Source: Purpureocillium takamizusanense
Taxonomy: Eukaryota; Ascomycota; Sordariomycetes; Hypocreales; Ophiocordycipitaceae
Direction of reading: 5' to 3'
NCBI RefSeq assembly: GCF_022605165.1
Contig: NC_063075.1
Coordinates: 1,860,001-1,924,000, forward strand
Length of the DNA: 64,000 bases
Shown here: in pieces, positions 33,401 to 45,256 of the stretch
How the letters are laid out: every line of letters begins with the position of its first letter
Numbering within the stretch: the stretch's first letter is position 1
The notes under the pieces: model-generated
What the model saw: only the letters and a program-made list of their open reading frames with translations
Told to the model about the DNA's origin: nothing
Databases searched by the model: none
Position numbers and translations under genes: made by a program

Positions 33401-36400
33401 CAGGCATCTCATTGGCACGCGGAATGGAAGCGTGGCCCGCAGAACGGGCAAGCGGGGGAGAGGCTGCCGCAACGGACGCTCATAGGGCTTTCAGTGGTTG
33501 CTGTCCCAGTGCAGCTGGTCGCCAAAAGCACGTAGCCTGCCCCTGAAATGTAAGAAACAATCAAGACGAGTTTTCTTTTCTTTGCTCTTCGGCCCCCAAG
33601 GTCAGCGACACGTCGGGATTCGGAGTCTGGAGTTGCACGATTGCAACGGTGCGATGCCCGCCCTTCCATTTCGATCTTCGTGAAACGCTTCCTCAACGAG
33701 CCAGGATGCGAAAGGTGCATCGGCAGTGTTTTGCTTCTGCGGCCGACAAACAAACAACAAACGTCATGCTCCGTCAACCCTGCCCTGTCCTTGGGAAGCA
33801 AGGAGGGAGCATGCAGGGGAGCCCACCCAAGGCGTCCGGACGGGTACTGTACTCGGATCCACGCGGAGCCGGGCGCCGCTCCAGCTCGAGGAACCTGTTG
33901 GAACCACTGTCCCGGGACGGATGGCCGCTGTCATTCGCAATTCCTTGAGTTTCAAAGGTGAGCCGCGTTTGGACGGCCGTGCCCGTCAAAAGAAACAAAG
34001 TGTCTCTGACTCCGCCCTTGAAGTGCGTCAAGTCCCGTGACCGACCGCGACTCCAGTAGTATTTGTGCGCGAACATCAAGCATCCATGGCCCATCATAAT
34101 CATGAACCTTGCCCGGCCTTGCAGCATGAGATGGCCTGCCGAGATGAGATTGACCACGAGGGCATCCGATCTGGCGACGAAGCCAACGTTGGGGCGCAGG
34201 GGTAGCTGCAGACATTACGCATCTGCTTGTTGGCTGCGTGGTGCTTGAGCTTGAACCACAAAAAAAAGTCCAGTCCGTGAGGTCTTGATGTGCTCGCGCC
34301 AAGAGTCTTTGAGAGACGCGCCCAGTCAAGGTTGGCTGGCGTTCCAGAGAGCAGGCCAATGTTTGTTCATCGAAGCGGAGCACCATTGCACTGCGATGAT
34401 GGCTGTATTTTGAAGAAGAAATGGGGCTGTTGGGGTCCGACCGAATCTCGCAGCGCGCAGACAGCACCTACCTAGCACGCAGGTGCCTTTGAGCACAGGT
34501 ATCAAGCCTGGGCAGCGACCATGGAGTCATCAGCGCCAACTGCTGTCGGGGTGGGACTGACATACGTGATTGCGAGCTCACATTTTGTACGGCGGCAAAG
34601 TCTGTCTCGTTTGATGTCGCCCTGTCTCATTCTCGCAGCAACAGGACGAGTCTCTAGTCGTAGTAGAGCGGCAGCCCAAAATGTTGGGAGCGAGCCGGAC
34701 ACACCCCGCACCTCTTCATCCGATCCAGCACCGCCTTTTGACATGACGTCGAGCTTCTCGGACACGGGACGGAGCGGGGAATGGGGAAAAGAAACGAAAT
34801 CGAACAGTAACAGGTCCTGTAGGTGCGCCGTCATTCGGGTCTATCGGTCTGGCGGTACCTGATAGGTAGCAATGGCTCGCACGGTTCCCGTCTGTCCAGA
34901 GTAACCTTCCTGATGAGCGACAGGAGGCCCTGAGGACTAGCCTCAGGAGCGTGTCTGTAGGAGCAGTGGTGTGGCGCCAGAATTTGACGGAAAAGGAACA
35001 CTATGGGGCCCCTGCGATGTGTCACCGAGGGCTCTGTGCGCCCGCAGTGCCGTCGCGGGGGTCAGCGTCGCTCCAATGGCAGGGCATGCCTCGGGAGGGT
35101 GCAATAAGAAAGGAGACGGGCGAGATGACAATGTCTTGTCAGCTGTGCTTTGCCGCGACGCAATGTCGGTCCCTGAGTTTGATGTTGCACCGTAACTGCA
35201 CAGCGCTAGCGGGTTCCCGTCGGCCGCCACAGCAGCTGGGAGGTGCCATTCATTGCACCTGCAAAGTAGGGAGGACATGAGTATTGGCCATCCAAAATTG
35301 CTTGCGAACGAGGCGGCGAAAAGGAACCACACGTCCATGGCCAGACGATAGATAGTAGTAGCAGCCTTGTTTGCCCTGGAGCATGGCGCACTCACCGGCT
35401 GATTGTGTTCGGAATAAAGTCTAGCTGGCAGTGTGGCCCAGTCGAGATCCCTGATCATTGAGGAACGCCACGCAGAGTGCACTTCGACGAGCAGCAAGCT
35501 TGGGGCGCTGGCGGTGGCACTGGCCGTGCTAAGTCAGGCAGGCGCTTCCGCGCCTGGTGGTCTGGTGGTACGGGGCGCCTTCTCCTTGCTTGAGCCGCGA
35601 CACGGTCCAATTTAACCCGTTGGCACCACCTACCGGGCCTGAAGTCGCACGAGAGCGGCAAGTGGACGGTTGGAAGGAGGGCAAAAGGGGGTACCTCGTC
35701 GTCGGTGGTGGTGGTGCTTATGGTCCCATCTCATACAAGTCAGCCGCGCAACGACGGCCGTGGCAATCATCACTTCAATTGCTCTCAGACCCGACATGAC
35801 TCTGAACGGGCTACCTTGTGTGCACGATCTGGGTGCTGAAGCGCCTGCAGGTCGTGGCCCGTCGAAGTCGTGCTGTTGGGAGGGGAGATTGACGGGATGG
35901 AAGGGGAGGGGGTCCGGCCGCCCGTGGCACCCCTGCCACCTACGGAAGGAAGTAGGGGACTGGACACCCTCCACTCTTTCCTTCGCCTTCACACCCCCTC
36001 CAGCGGAGGCCACACCCCTCCACTGCATCCATCGCATCAGCCAGAAGTCCCGTCGTCGCCGCGAGCTTTGGCCTCACAGCACCACCACACCGCTAGCCGC
36101 ACTCTTCCAGCCCACCTTGCAGCGCGCCCCGGGTGCTTCACCGGGGCCACCCCCTGATGCAACAAGAAAAAAAAAGAGCCTGGATCCGACCGACCTTGGC
36201 CGCCACTCCCCCCTCTTCTTTAGTAGTTGCACTCCATGCCCGGTTGGCGCTCCGCGCCCAAGCTCCCAATTTCCCCAAACCCTGGTCGTGCTGGGCCATC
36301 TGCGCTGCAAGCTGGATCCCCAGGCTGCCTTCACTCGCGAACTTTGAACTTTCTTCCATCACATCGTCAAAAAGACTGTCCGTGTTCTGCCCCGGCCTCA

Positions 36401-36480
36401 CGCCTCTCCAAGCACCATCAACGAGCAAAGCTCGCCCGACCCGTCTCACACGACATCGAACGACTTCACAACGGCCAAAC
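30426..36480. other. Gene-poor region of about 6 kb
   Basis: Both strands were read for conserved protein motifs and none was found. Open frames stay below about 225 codons, overlap one another on both strands and show no family resemblance. Recurrent elements are GTACGTA/TAGTA motifs (32.3, 32.8, 33.13 and 33.31 kb), an A-run at 32119-32130, a 22-bp tandem duplication (33144-33187) and a CT/GT tract (30680-30712). The last few hundred bases are C/T-rich and probably form the promoter or 5' leader of the next gene. Long non-coding RNAs cannot be excluded. Confidence 0.5.
33144..33187. repeat. Two exact tandem copies of a 22-bp unit
   Basis: The unit begins AGTAGTATAAGC and ends TTTCGAAGTC. 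Two copies are adjacent with no mismatch, and each contains the near-palindrome AAGCTTTCGAA. Confidence 0.9.
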
Positions 36481-37265
36481 ATGCTTCGCTCCGCCGACCC
36501 GTGAGACACGATTCTTACCTGCAGTCCACCTTTGGCTTCTCTTCGGTCGAGCGAGGGCATCTGACTCCCAAGGCAATCATCCATCTCAGCTGCGGGGCTT
36601 CTGACAGTGTCACCTCTATAATCGATATAACGGCGACTTTTCTCTCCAAAACGATACGAATAATAACTGAATTCGCTGGTCCCGCTTACCTGCTGGAAAG
36701 CGTTCATAAATGCAAAGGTTGGCGACCAATCTTCGTATACGTACGGACTCGATCAGCTACCTCGCCACTGCTCTACAATCTAATCGTACTAACGTAAAGA
36801 AAACAGGTCGCTCGACTTCAGTCTAAACCGTGTTGGCTCGCTGAGGATACAGTTGGCGGATCGGACTAGGGTCCCCTACTGGGTTACGCTGGGTATGTTT
36901 CCATTATACGCCCTCTTATGCCATCCCAATGATGCCCGACATCAAATAAGTTGGCGATCCTGAGAAAATTTGCGGCTACACTCTTTGTTGTCATGCATGT
37001 GCAATCTCGTGTGTGCGTGTCAAGGGCACAGTTCCAGCACAAAACGCCCGACATGAGACGGAACCTTGTCTATTTGCACCAGTATCAGAACCATGGACTG
37101 ACAGTATCACAGACGGCCAATCCTCTTTGCAGACGCGGGACTTGCGTTCGTCTAGGCGGTGATTTCATGGCACGAGTACCTGACACACTGCGTTAAAGTC
37201 GAAGTACCTGGCGTACCAGCTTGGTATCGCGCTTCCAGTACGATCCGCACGTCCAAGATTTCACC
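36481..37265 (+). other. 5' leader of the large low-complexity protein; possible first exon plus long intron
   Basis: An ATG at 36481 opens a seven-codon frame that either ends at a stop (an upstream ORF) or is cut by a GTGAGA donor at 36501. Splicing to the acceptor ending at 37219 would join in correct phase with the main frame. Either way the region is transcribed leader or intron. C/T-rich sequence just upstream fits a fungal transcription start. Confidence 0.4.
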
Positions 37266-40200
37266 ATGAATCGGTTTCGAACCAAGAAGAAGAACAAGGA
37301 TGAAGTTGCCGCTGCGCGGCCATCGATGGAATCGGACTCGTCGGGCCCATTCCGCATGTTTGGTAGGAAGAAATCGCAGGAGGACACCAAGAAGGAACTG
37401 GACTTGGCCTCTGCACTACCGCCCACCGATGACTTCCGAACGAGTCTTCTCATGACGGGCCTTTCGGCTCGATTCTCTATGCTTCGCGAACAAGATGATC
37501 CGAACTCGAAACTTGGAAAGGCCAGCGACGACAGTGTTCTGTTCCCGAAAAGGCAATCAAGATTAGCGGACTTCGGGTTTGGTGCAGGGCTGCACGACAT
37601 CGCCGAGGTTGAGTCAATTCGGGCAACACCCTTTACTAGGTTCGACTCGTACAACTCGAGCGATGATGCTGCATCAACTTCCGGGAGCATAATGAACCGC
37701 GCGAAGCCGACCGATGGCAACAATCTTTTCGGAGGAAGACAAAAGATCTACAAAATTCCGGCCGGAGTCGGCGCCAAGAACGGGGGTATGGGGGGCAGAG
37801 CTTTATACGGCGATGATGTGGCTCAGTCAGCGTTCCAGAAATGGAGGCAAACTGAGAAAGAACGTCATTCATTAGATGGCCCTGAAGCTGGCGAAGCCAA
37901 CGAGTCAGACGTGCAAGTCGACTACAGACGACGACGCGAAACAAACTCGACAACGTCCTCGGCGCCATCGGCAGCACGCAACTCAACCGCCGCTACATCT
38001 GTTGCATCCTCACAACCGTCATCATCTGCCAAGGATTGGTCGGCAGGTGCAGCTGTGACCCCTGCTGCCCAGCTGCCCGTTCTTGAGCGCAGCGTCACGC
38101 GGACACGGAGGCTGTATGAGCAGGGCCTCAACCAAGACCTCCAGGATCAACAGTCGTCTGCTGTGTCGCGAATGGATACCTTGTCGCGACAACGTCCATT
38201 TGGAACCCGGACGCCAGATCTCACTCCCCCAGTTCCTTCTCCAACAAATACAACTTTTGGTGACCGGGTCCTTGAGCGTCGACCGATCATGGGCAAGGCT
38301 AGTGCCCCGAACCTTCGATCGTTTAGTCCTCCTGCTTCCTCCATGCCGATAAGCCCAGCGGAGAGCAGTAGCAACTTTCCTCGGCCGGATCCGAAGCCCG
38401 CGTTTGTCGCTAGCCCGCCCCTGAGTCCACCCGTCAGCGAGACTGGGGAGCACCCAATGCTCCCTATCCAGCCGAATGATCGAGGCAAGGCCACAGCGAT
38501 GGGAGTATTCACCCGGCCTGCTCAGCAGTACGATGAGTTCAAGTACGCTCAGCGGCAACGGCAGCTCCAGCAAGGACGCGAGACTCCGTCTGGGCGTCGA
38601 CATGCTGACGTAGGAATGGTAACGGAAACATCTCGGTCTCGGTCATCGTCGTCGCAGAGGCAGCCAATCGACCGGGAATTTGGTACGAGAATATCGGGAT
38701 CAATTCCAGAAGCAGAAGGTGGAAACGCTACATTCTTTGATGAGAGTGACGATGCGTCCGTGGACAACCGATCAAGCATACCTTCAGCCACTCCCCAGCT
38801 TATCATTGAGCGTCCTGATGACGAAGCACATCCAGCCTTTCGAAAGTCCGCACTACCCACGCCTCTTTCCATTTCGTCGCCGAGATTCCCTGACATCACA
38901 GCTGGTGCGTCCGGTAGGAATGAGGCACCCGACCATGGTATTGACCCCCCGGAGGATTCGCCTACTCTGGGTCCAAACACCGGTCTTAGCGGGATGGTGA
39001 GGCAACACTTGCGGCAGGACAGCTCTGCTTCTTCGATTTATGGCGCTCTTGATCAGCCGCCGGTGTCAAGTCCTGCCGAATGCTCTCAAAGTCGGATCTC
39101 ACAGGAGTCGGGCTCGAGCAAAATGTCCACGGAGGCGCCAGCAGTCCGACTTCGTACCGCGCCTACTGATGCGACGCCCGAAGAGCAAGATGACTTCGCT
39201 CGACACTTGGCCGATGGTGCGAGGCGGGTGCGAGAGAGATTGACGACGTATGTTGAGTCTGACAACGAGCGCTCAACGCCAACAACCCCCCTGTCCGAGT
39301 CAAGGGAGCTACCAGTACCGCGGAGTAGCGGCTTGGGTATCCTTCGATCGAAGTCTAGCCGCGGTTCCCTATTCGATCGCGAGAGTCGCGAACGCAGCCG
39401 CTCGAAATCATCCAAGTCACGAGCGCCCGATGCCGCCAACCGCACAGCATCTCCGTCGCCTCGAAAGCCGTCGGCGGAAAGCTGTGAGCAGACTCAGCGG
39501 GATGTCAATACCCCTGACGAGGATGGGCAAGCGGGCAAGGGCTCACCGGCCTCACCTATAACGGACAAGGATGATAACGTGCACGCTGGCTTGAAGGCTT
39601 TCCGCCAAGCTCGACGGGATTTGCAACGCATGAAAGAAATGGAGACTCAGCAGAGACACCGAGCGCCGCCGAAACCGGTCTCCATGCCCGAGCGCCCACC
39701 GCCATCCCGGATTGTATCACACGACAATGGCCCTCCTCCTGCGTTGTTGAATCGGATGCCGCGAGACGAGTCTAGGAGCAGCAGTCGCTCCCGCGCGGGC
39801 TCCCAAGCTGCGTCAGAACGTGAGCGAAGCGGCTCCGAGACTAGCACTAACAGCCCCGCGTACACTCGTGCTAACCGACTACGAAACGGATCTCTCACTT
39901 ATGATGAACAATATGGCCATGCTGCCCCCAGTGGATTCCCGAGACAGGCTCCCATGTACGGTGCTCACCCTGCTGACCCATCTGGTCGTCGGGTAGGCAG
40001 AATGCGGGAGCCTTCTGATCCAAAAACTGGATCGTCGGTTCACCCAACTGCGAGCGCGACTTTCGAATCCCTGAGCTACGCTCGCTCTCGAAGTGGCAGC
40101 GTGCTCAGTGCAGCAGCCTCGACGCCGAATTTGCACGCCATCGCCAATGCACCGCCGTTGCCGCCGATCAACCCCCGTCGCAAGAATGGCCAAGGCTTCG

Positions 40201-40418
40201 GCCACCGTGGAGATGAGGGAGGCGTGAATGGATATGGTGGAGCCGTGTCTGACGAAGAGGGGGGGCCACAAAGTGGCCATCGCCACGGCGGCCATCGGAT
40301 GGTTCTTGACGCGAATGGGAGGCTGCGCCAAAGTCCTCCACGAGTGCCGCCACCCATTCGACCACCGCCACCACACGCCCATATGTCAGGCGGCAACCTG
40401 CCTGGCGGGATGATCTGA
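37266..40418 (+). CDS. Large low-complexity Ser/Pro/Arg-rich protein, conserved in ascomycetes but uncharacterised
   Basis: Predicted 1050 residues in one uninterrupted frame from ATG 37266 (MNRFRTKKKNKDE). The N-terminal 130 residues look ordered and conserved, with a basic start, 'SGPFRMFGRKKSQED', 'ALPPTDDFRTSLLMTGLSARFSMLREQDDPNSKLG' and 'LFPKRQSRLADFGFGAGLHDIAEVESIRA'. The rest is mainly disordered, rich in S, P, R and D/E, with many SP/TP and RxxS sites suggesting phosphorylation. A short charged helix (about residues 775-800: HAGLKAFRQARRDLQRMKEME) precedes a proline-rich, histidine/glycine-rich tail. No enzymatic domain is seen. An additional 20-base first coding exon at 36481-36500, joined by a 716-base intron to position 37220, is possible and would add 22 residues (MLRSADPLVSRFQY...). 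I have no function to propose. Confidence 0.8.
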   Translation: MNRFRTKKKNKDEVAAARPSMESDSSGPFRMFGRKKSQEDTKKELDLASALPPTDDFRTSLLMTGLSARFSMLREQDDPNSKLGKASDDSVLFPKRQSRLADFGFGAGLHDIAEVESIRATPFTRFDSYNSSDDAASTSGSIMNRAKPTDGNNLFGGRQKIYKIPAGVGAKNGGMGGRALYGDDVAQSAFQKWRQTEKERHSLDGPEAGEANESDVQVDYRRRRETNSTTSSAPSAARNSTAATSVASSQPSSSAKDWSAGAAVTPAAQLPVLERSVTRTRRLYEQGLNQDLQDQQSSAVSRMDTLSRQRPFGTRTPDLTPPVPSPTNTTFGDRVLERRPIMGKASAPNLRSFSPPASSMPISPAESSSNFPRPDPKPAFVASPPLSPPVSETGEHPMLPIQPNDRGKATAMGVFTRPAQQYDEFKYAQRQRQLQQGRETPSGRRHADVGMVTETSRSRSSSSQRQPIDREFGTRISGSIPEAEGGNATFFDESDDASVDNRSSIPSATPQLIIERPDDEAHPAFRKSALPTPLSISSPRFPDITAGASGRNEAPDHGIDPPEDSPTLGPNTGLSGMVRQHLRQDSSASSIYGALDQPPVSSPAECSQSRISQESGSSKMSTEAPAVRLRTAPTDATPEEQDDFARHLADGARRVRERLTTYVESDNERSTPTTPLSESRELPVPRSSGLGILRSKSSRGSLFDRESRERSRSKSSKSRAPDAANRTASPSPRKPSAESCEQTQRDVNTPDEDGQAGKGSPASPITDKDDNVHAGLKAFRQARRDLQRMKEMETQQRHRAPPKPVSMPERPPPSRIVSHDNGPPPALLNRMPRDESRSSSRSRAGSQAASERERSGSETSTNSPAYTRANRLRNGSLTYDEQYGHAAPSGFPRQAPMYGAHPADPSGRRVGRMREPSDPKTGSSVHPTASATFESLSYARSRSGSVLSAAASTPNLHAIANAPPLPPINPRRKNGQGFGHRGDEGGVNGYGGAVSDEEGGPQSGHRHGGHRMVLDANGRLRQSPPRVPPPIRPPPPHAHMSGGNLPGGMI

Positions 40419-41732
40419 TGATGACCTGTGCCAACGGGCGTTACGACTCGCGATTGACAATATTGTCTCATTAATGAGTCTGTGCCGGGTGTCGCACTGT
40501 CTAACCTAAAAGCACGCTCAGGCATGATGCAGGAGAGTTTTACAGCTTTGCTGCCTCGCTTCATCATACCTGGCGACAACCCCAGGCCACAAACATCGGT
40601 GGTGAGAGGCCGATGAGGTGCCTTGCGGATGTCGAGGTGTCATTTTGACGGTTTCTTTAATTTGCTCTTTTCTTTGCAGTTTATTGGCATGTGTACGGTC
40701 ATATATCACAGCGTTGCTAAAATCACCATTGGCGGTTCGAGCGGGCAGCGGATTGAGGCTGGACTTTGATCCATGCTGTGGACATGAGCGTGGGCGACAT
40801 GGCGACAGGCCGCGCAGTGCGAAAGTGGGCGGCTGCTCGCACGCGGCTGCGACCATCTGTCTACGCAGTAAATCGCCCGGGAATATACAACATAGCTTAG
40901 CCGCAACTGTACTATAAGAGCTATTGTTTGCAAATGAGCAATCCAGGCAAGGCCAAGTGATTGTTCAGGGCTTCTCCCCCAGTTGCAAAATTGCGCTTGA
41001 CTTGTATTGGACAAGACCTCGACGCTGCGGCTCGTGTCTTCACCTGGCTTCGTACCGGGTCATGGATTCCGTTCTATGGTTTATGCAGTGCTCGGCCTCT
41101 GACAGAGGATTCCGCCTCTTCGCCAAATGCTCCAACTGGCCGGTTTGTCTGACCATGGGATATATCAACACGATTTATGAGGAGGTCTGGCTCGGATGAG
41201 GTGGGGCCGGCGTCGACTTCACAATTGAGGGGGAACGGCATATACAGGGCAGCAAGTAGCCACCAGCACTCAGCAGGAGGCACTTGATGGTGTTGCGCCT
41301 CAATGTACAAAAGTGACTCGTAAGTTTGCTTAGTCGCTTTGGTGTTGGCAGCTCTTTACAGACAGAGTGGGCAGGTAGCTACTAAGGGCGTTTGGGACTA
41401 ACTTAGTCGTCCCCCAAATGCCCCCGCCATGCTAAGTCCAACGTGGGGGGCAAGAGCTGACGGACTCGTGGGATGGATACCATGGAGGGGGATGGTGGTG
41501 GTTGCCGACGCCAGGCGCGTCCTGCATCGTCTCTTGTCGGGAATTCTTCACTCGGCTTCATTCCTTCTAGGACAATCAACCAGGCAATTAAGCGAGGGAA
41601 GGGCCAAGGCAGTGGCTGTCTCCTCTAGCAGCCGTAAAGGCATCCCACCGCCGTTGTATCCCCAAGCTCGTGGTCGTCAAACTTGGCCTTTACAGACTCA
41701 AACTTCGACCAGAGTTCTTCCATTCGTGCATC
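40419..41732. other. Intergenic between the low-complexity protein and GNAT genes
   Basis: No gene recognised. It should contain the 3' UTR of the upstream gene and the promoter of the acetyltransferase. Confidence 0.45.
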
Positions 41733-42520
41733 ATGGCGTTTATCCGAACCTACAAGTCGTCCGACTTTGAGGCGATGGCACACATCGTCAGTCCCCTCCC
41801 AGCTTCCGGGGTCGTGTACCGGATGGAGCGGAGCTCCCCTCTCTTCAGCGACACCTGGTGGTTGTCAGCGCCCATGGCTAACCGTTGCCCTCGCAGTGCC
41901 GCGACACGATGCCTCCGTCCCTCAAGGCGTCGGAGCCAGCTCAACGTGTCGGCCCATACCTCTGGACGCATCCCTTCACGTACCTGTCGCCAGAAAACTG
42001 CTTCGTGCTGGACTCGGGCTCCGGTTCCGACCCAGTTGGCTACTGCATCGGCTGTCCCGACATTGCCGCCTTCTGTGCCGCGTATCCATCCTACGTCTCC
42101 GCCATCCTCGACCCTTCCACCGAGGTCAGCCCCCCCGAGTGTGACAGGGCAACCAAAGCGCCGTGGCTGCTCCATGACGGTCAGATCAATGAGACGGCTC
42201 TCGCTCAGCTGGCATACCAGCCTGAGTGGCTGCTGCTCAACGGATACGAGGACCTCATGGAGGAGGGGTACAAGGCGACCATGCATATTGATCTCTTGGA
42301 CGAGTGGCAGGGTAAAGGATGGGGACGCAAGCTGATTGAGGCGTTTGCCGAGAGCGTGAAGGCCGCGCGGCAGCAGCAGGACGGCAGCGTCAGCAAAGGT
42401 ATATGGATTGGTGTCGCGGCTGACAACTCCAAGGTTGTGCCATTTTACCAGAAGCTGGGCTTCAAGATCAAGGAGCGGAGGAAGCAGTCGAAGTCGACTT
42501 CCATGGTTCGCGAATATTAG
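41733..42520 (+). CDS. GNAT-family N-acetyltransferase
   Basis: Predicted 225 residues in two exons: 41733-41786 and 41897-42520, phase 0, with a GTCAGT donor. GNAT enzymes move an acetyl group from acetyl-CoA to an amine. The N-terminus MAFIRTYKSSDFEAMAHI is the usual first strand and helix. The acetyl-CoA pyrophosphate-binding motif is QGKGWGRKLIEAF (Q-x-x-G-x-G/A form, residues about 155-167), and 'NSKVVPFYQKLGFK' is the classical C-terminal motif B with its tyrosine. The insert between them (VGYCIGCPDIAAFCAAYPSYVSAI) resembles fungal relatives of the acetyltransferase-like domain found in O-GlcNAcase proteins. Substrate not predictable. Confidence 0.88.
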
Positions 42521-43253
42521 TCACGGGGGAGACGCGTGCCACAAACAAGCCCGACCCTAGATATCACCTAGAGAGAAGCATTAGAGAGCAAAATTCACGA
42601 CTTGGCCTTGTCTGATTCGGGGTATCTACTACAGATGAATCCGACTATAAGACCCATCGTAGTGGCCCTCCACCAATGTCGCTAGCAGAAACCCGTGGCA
42701 AAGCCGAGTCAGGCTCTCCATTGCAAGTGCGAGGCACAATCGTACCAATGGCCTCGGACGAATGGCCACTGTCAGTCCGAGAGCAGCCTCAACACTCAGC
42801 CGTCGCGCTGGCTCATCTTGCGTCTCACAAAAAGAAAAGCATCCCTCGACCAGACCAGTACCGTGCGCCATCAGAACCACACGCAACTCCAAGCGAAACC
42901 AGATTCGAGATGAGAATTAATTGACTGTACACGCAAGGGTATCACGACGCATCGTTATCGGAATCGAGAAGAGAGGAAAGCACGAAGTAAGGCGCCCCGG
43001 ATATCGGTACAAGGTGGGTGCTGGGCACGTCGTCGTCGTCATCGTCGTTTGGCGGGATGAATAAAAAAAAATGCGAGAAATAAAACATAAAGTGGTGATT
43101 GTAGTTTTCAGGTCAAGTCAAGTCCCGTTCACTAACGGCGATTTTGCTCGTTAGCCCACGATTTCTCACCATCTCATGGGGACCGGGGGGGGGCTTGGGA
43201 ATCGTACCACGGGGGGACTCGACTCGGCGGGTGGGGATTGAGAACGAAGAGCC
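42521..43253. other. Intergenic downstream of the GNAT gene
   Basis: No gene or repeat recognised; includes CGT/CAT trinucleotide-like stretches (43030-43050) and an A-run at 43064-43071. Confidence 0.45.
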
Positions 43254-43358
43254 TCACGACACGGGGCACGCGGTGCACTGCTTGTGGCCGCAGCCGGTGC
43301 AGGTGGTGCTGATGACGATCATGGATCCGCACTGGCAGCAGTACTCGTAGGCGGGCAT
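43254..43358 (-). CDS. Candidate 34-residue zinc-ribbon-like microprotein
   Basis: An ATG at 43358 opens a 34-residue frame with four CxxC-type cysteine spacings: CCQCG near the start, then CTGCGHKQCTAC near the end. The pattern CCxC...CxxCxHxxCxxC resembles tiny fungal zinc-binding proteins of the form 'YCCQCG ... C..CGH..C..C'. The same frame is open further upstream to 43445 but without another ATG. With only 34 residues, chance cannot be excluded; the dense, regularly spaced cysteines and histidine in an otherwise empty region are the argument. If real it would bind one or two zinc ions; its role is unknown. Confidence 0.45.
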   Translation of the reverse strand: MPAYEYCCQCGSMIVISTTCTGCGHKQCTACPVS

Positions 43359-44262
43359 GGTTGTTCTTTTTTGGCTTTCGGGTTGGATTTGAGGGGGTGA
43401 AGTCGGTATTGAGCGAGCGGCTGGATAGCTTGTAGACGTTGTCAAGGAGCAGCACGATGACGATGGAGTTGTAGATGGAAAGTACGTGGAGAGTGGATCA
43501 GATGAAATGTGCGAGAGTGTGGATGGATGGATGTGAGAAGGGGCAGAAGTCGTTCGAGGAGGGAAGGGGAATAGAGGGAGATTCTTATAAGAGAATCTTC
43601 ATATGGTGGTGGCGCTGAGCCGTGTGGTCTCGGCAATGAGCAAGGCAAGCAGACAAGGTTTACCACATCTTGAACTCTGTTGTGCGACAGCCAGAAGCGG
43701 GGGAGGGGGGGGGGGGGGCATGGAACCACCGATGGGGAGACATGGACGGGGCGGACGGGAATGGGAGGGCAGGGCAGGGCAGTGGGCGCAGAGTGGGCAG
43801 ACAGACACGGATGTGCACACATTCGATCAACTGGTCGGCGCACCACGCAGAGTGAGTGAGGACTCCGTGTGTATGTGCCATTGATAAAACACCGAAAGAT
43901 TACTGCCGTGACGCATTTCGCGGTGTCATGTCGTCGCAGTTGGACAGAGTGGGAGAAGGCAGCGACGGCGCTGGTTGGCCCGCGCCGCCCTTTTTTTTTG
44001 TGGCCTTGCTAGCTTGTTAGCTTCCGGAGGGGGGGCTGCTTTGGATCGTTATGACGGGGGGGGGCGGGGGCACGGAGACCAGGGCCGGCCGGGCCAGACA
44101 AAAATCTTGCAGACACCTTGCAGAAGCCACCCCCGAAGAAACGATGGGGGTGACGCAGATCTGGACAAGCGCCATCCCTGGCCGGGGGGGGGGGGCCGGC
44201 GCAGGGCAGGAGGAGTGAAGCAGCGCAGGGGGCGCGCGGCATGGCGGCTCGAGGTTGGCTGA

Positions 44263-44310
<48 letters not shown>
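44263..44310. repeat. (TGGC)12 microsatellite
   Basis: Twelve uninterrupted TGGC units. The unit length makes it prone to slippage; it is outside any supported gene. Confidence 0.95.
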
Positions 44311-44740
44311 GCAAGGCTCGGCCGCACACGAAACTGCTGTTACTACTGCTACTAGCCTCCTTGCCTCCATGACTCTTTGCGGTAACAAGACAACCAGACT
44401 GGAGGTCTCGAGAAACGCCACTAGCACCCCACGAATGGGGCCTTCAGGGCTGCCGGGGTGGGTGGATGGCATGGGTGGGCGGCGCATGCAACCAACAGGC
44501 GACGACTGGCGGGCAGGCAGGCAGGGCAGGCAGGTCGACAGACATGTGCTTCAAGGGTCTCTCTCTCTTGCTCGCCCCTCCCTGAGTCTAGTGTGTCGAA
44601 TCGCATGCAGTGGCGCGTCATTGGGGGGGATGGAGAAGCGGCGCGAGCGGGGGTGGGTGGGCGGCATCGGCAGGGTCCGACAGCCCATATTTGTGAGAAA
44701 AGAAAGTCTTTGAACGGTAACCCAAACAGCCGGGGCCACT

Positions 44741-44768
44741 GCTGTGTCTGTCTGTCTGTCTGTCTGTC
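44741..44768. repeat. (TGTC)n microsatellite
   Basis: Six tandem TGTC units followed by a degenerate one, non-coding. Confidence 0.9.
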
Positions 44769-45228
44769 TTTTGTCTCTGGGTGCCTCGAATGGGAAAGTC
44801 GGCGGCCCGTGTCTGGTCCTGGCCGTCGACGCCCTGATGAGCAACAAGCAGCGGCTGCCCCACGCACGCACGCGCCCGTGCATGCGACGCGGCACGGCAC
44901 CTGGCCGGGTGGGCTGGATGGATGGACCCTTTTTGCCTCTGTGCGATCAGCGTCATCGTCATAAGTATTACACTACGCTACTAATCCCTTGGCCGAGAGG
45001 GAAGCCGCCTGGCTGGGCGCCTTGCTTGCTTGCTTGTCAGACAGGGGATCTGCAGCTCGCAAAAAGGGCCGGCCGGGGGTCGCAAAGGCCAAACAAAAGA
45101 CGGACGAGATCGGAGAGCGTTGCAAGGCGGGGTTATTGAAAGGGACGCCAGGTCTTTGGAGGAGGGGCGACGACCGACCGACCGGCCGGCCGTGTCACAC
45201 ACACAGAGAGAGAGACAAAACGCACTTC

Positions 45229-45256
45229 ATACACACACACACACACACACACACAT
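45229..45256. repeat. (CA)n microsatellite
   Basis: An alternating CA tract of about 13 units, preceded at 45194-45210 by another short CA run and an AG run. Non-coding. Confidence 0.9.

Noticed and set aside
44009..44487. Open frames with (SQPA)n or (WLAG)n repeats
   Set aside because: They are translations of the (TGGC)12 microsatellite on either strand.
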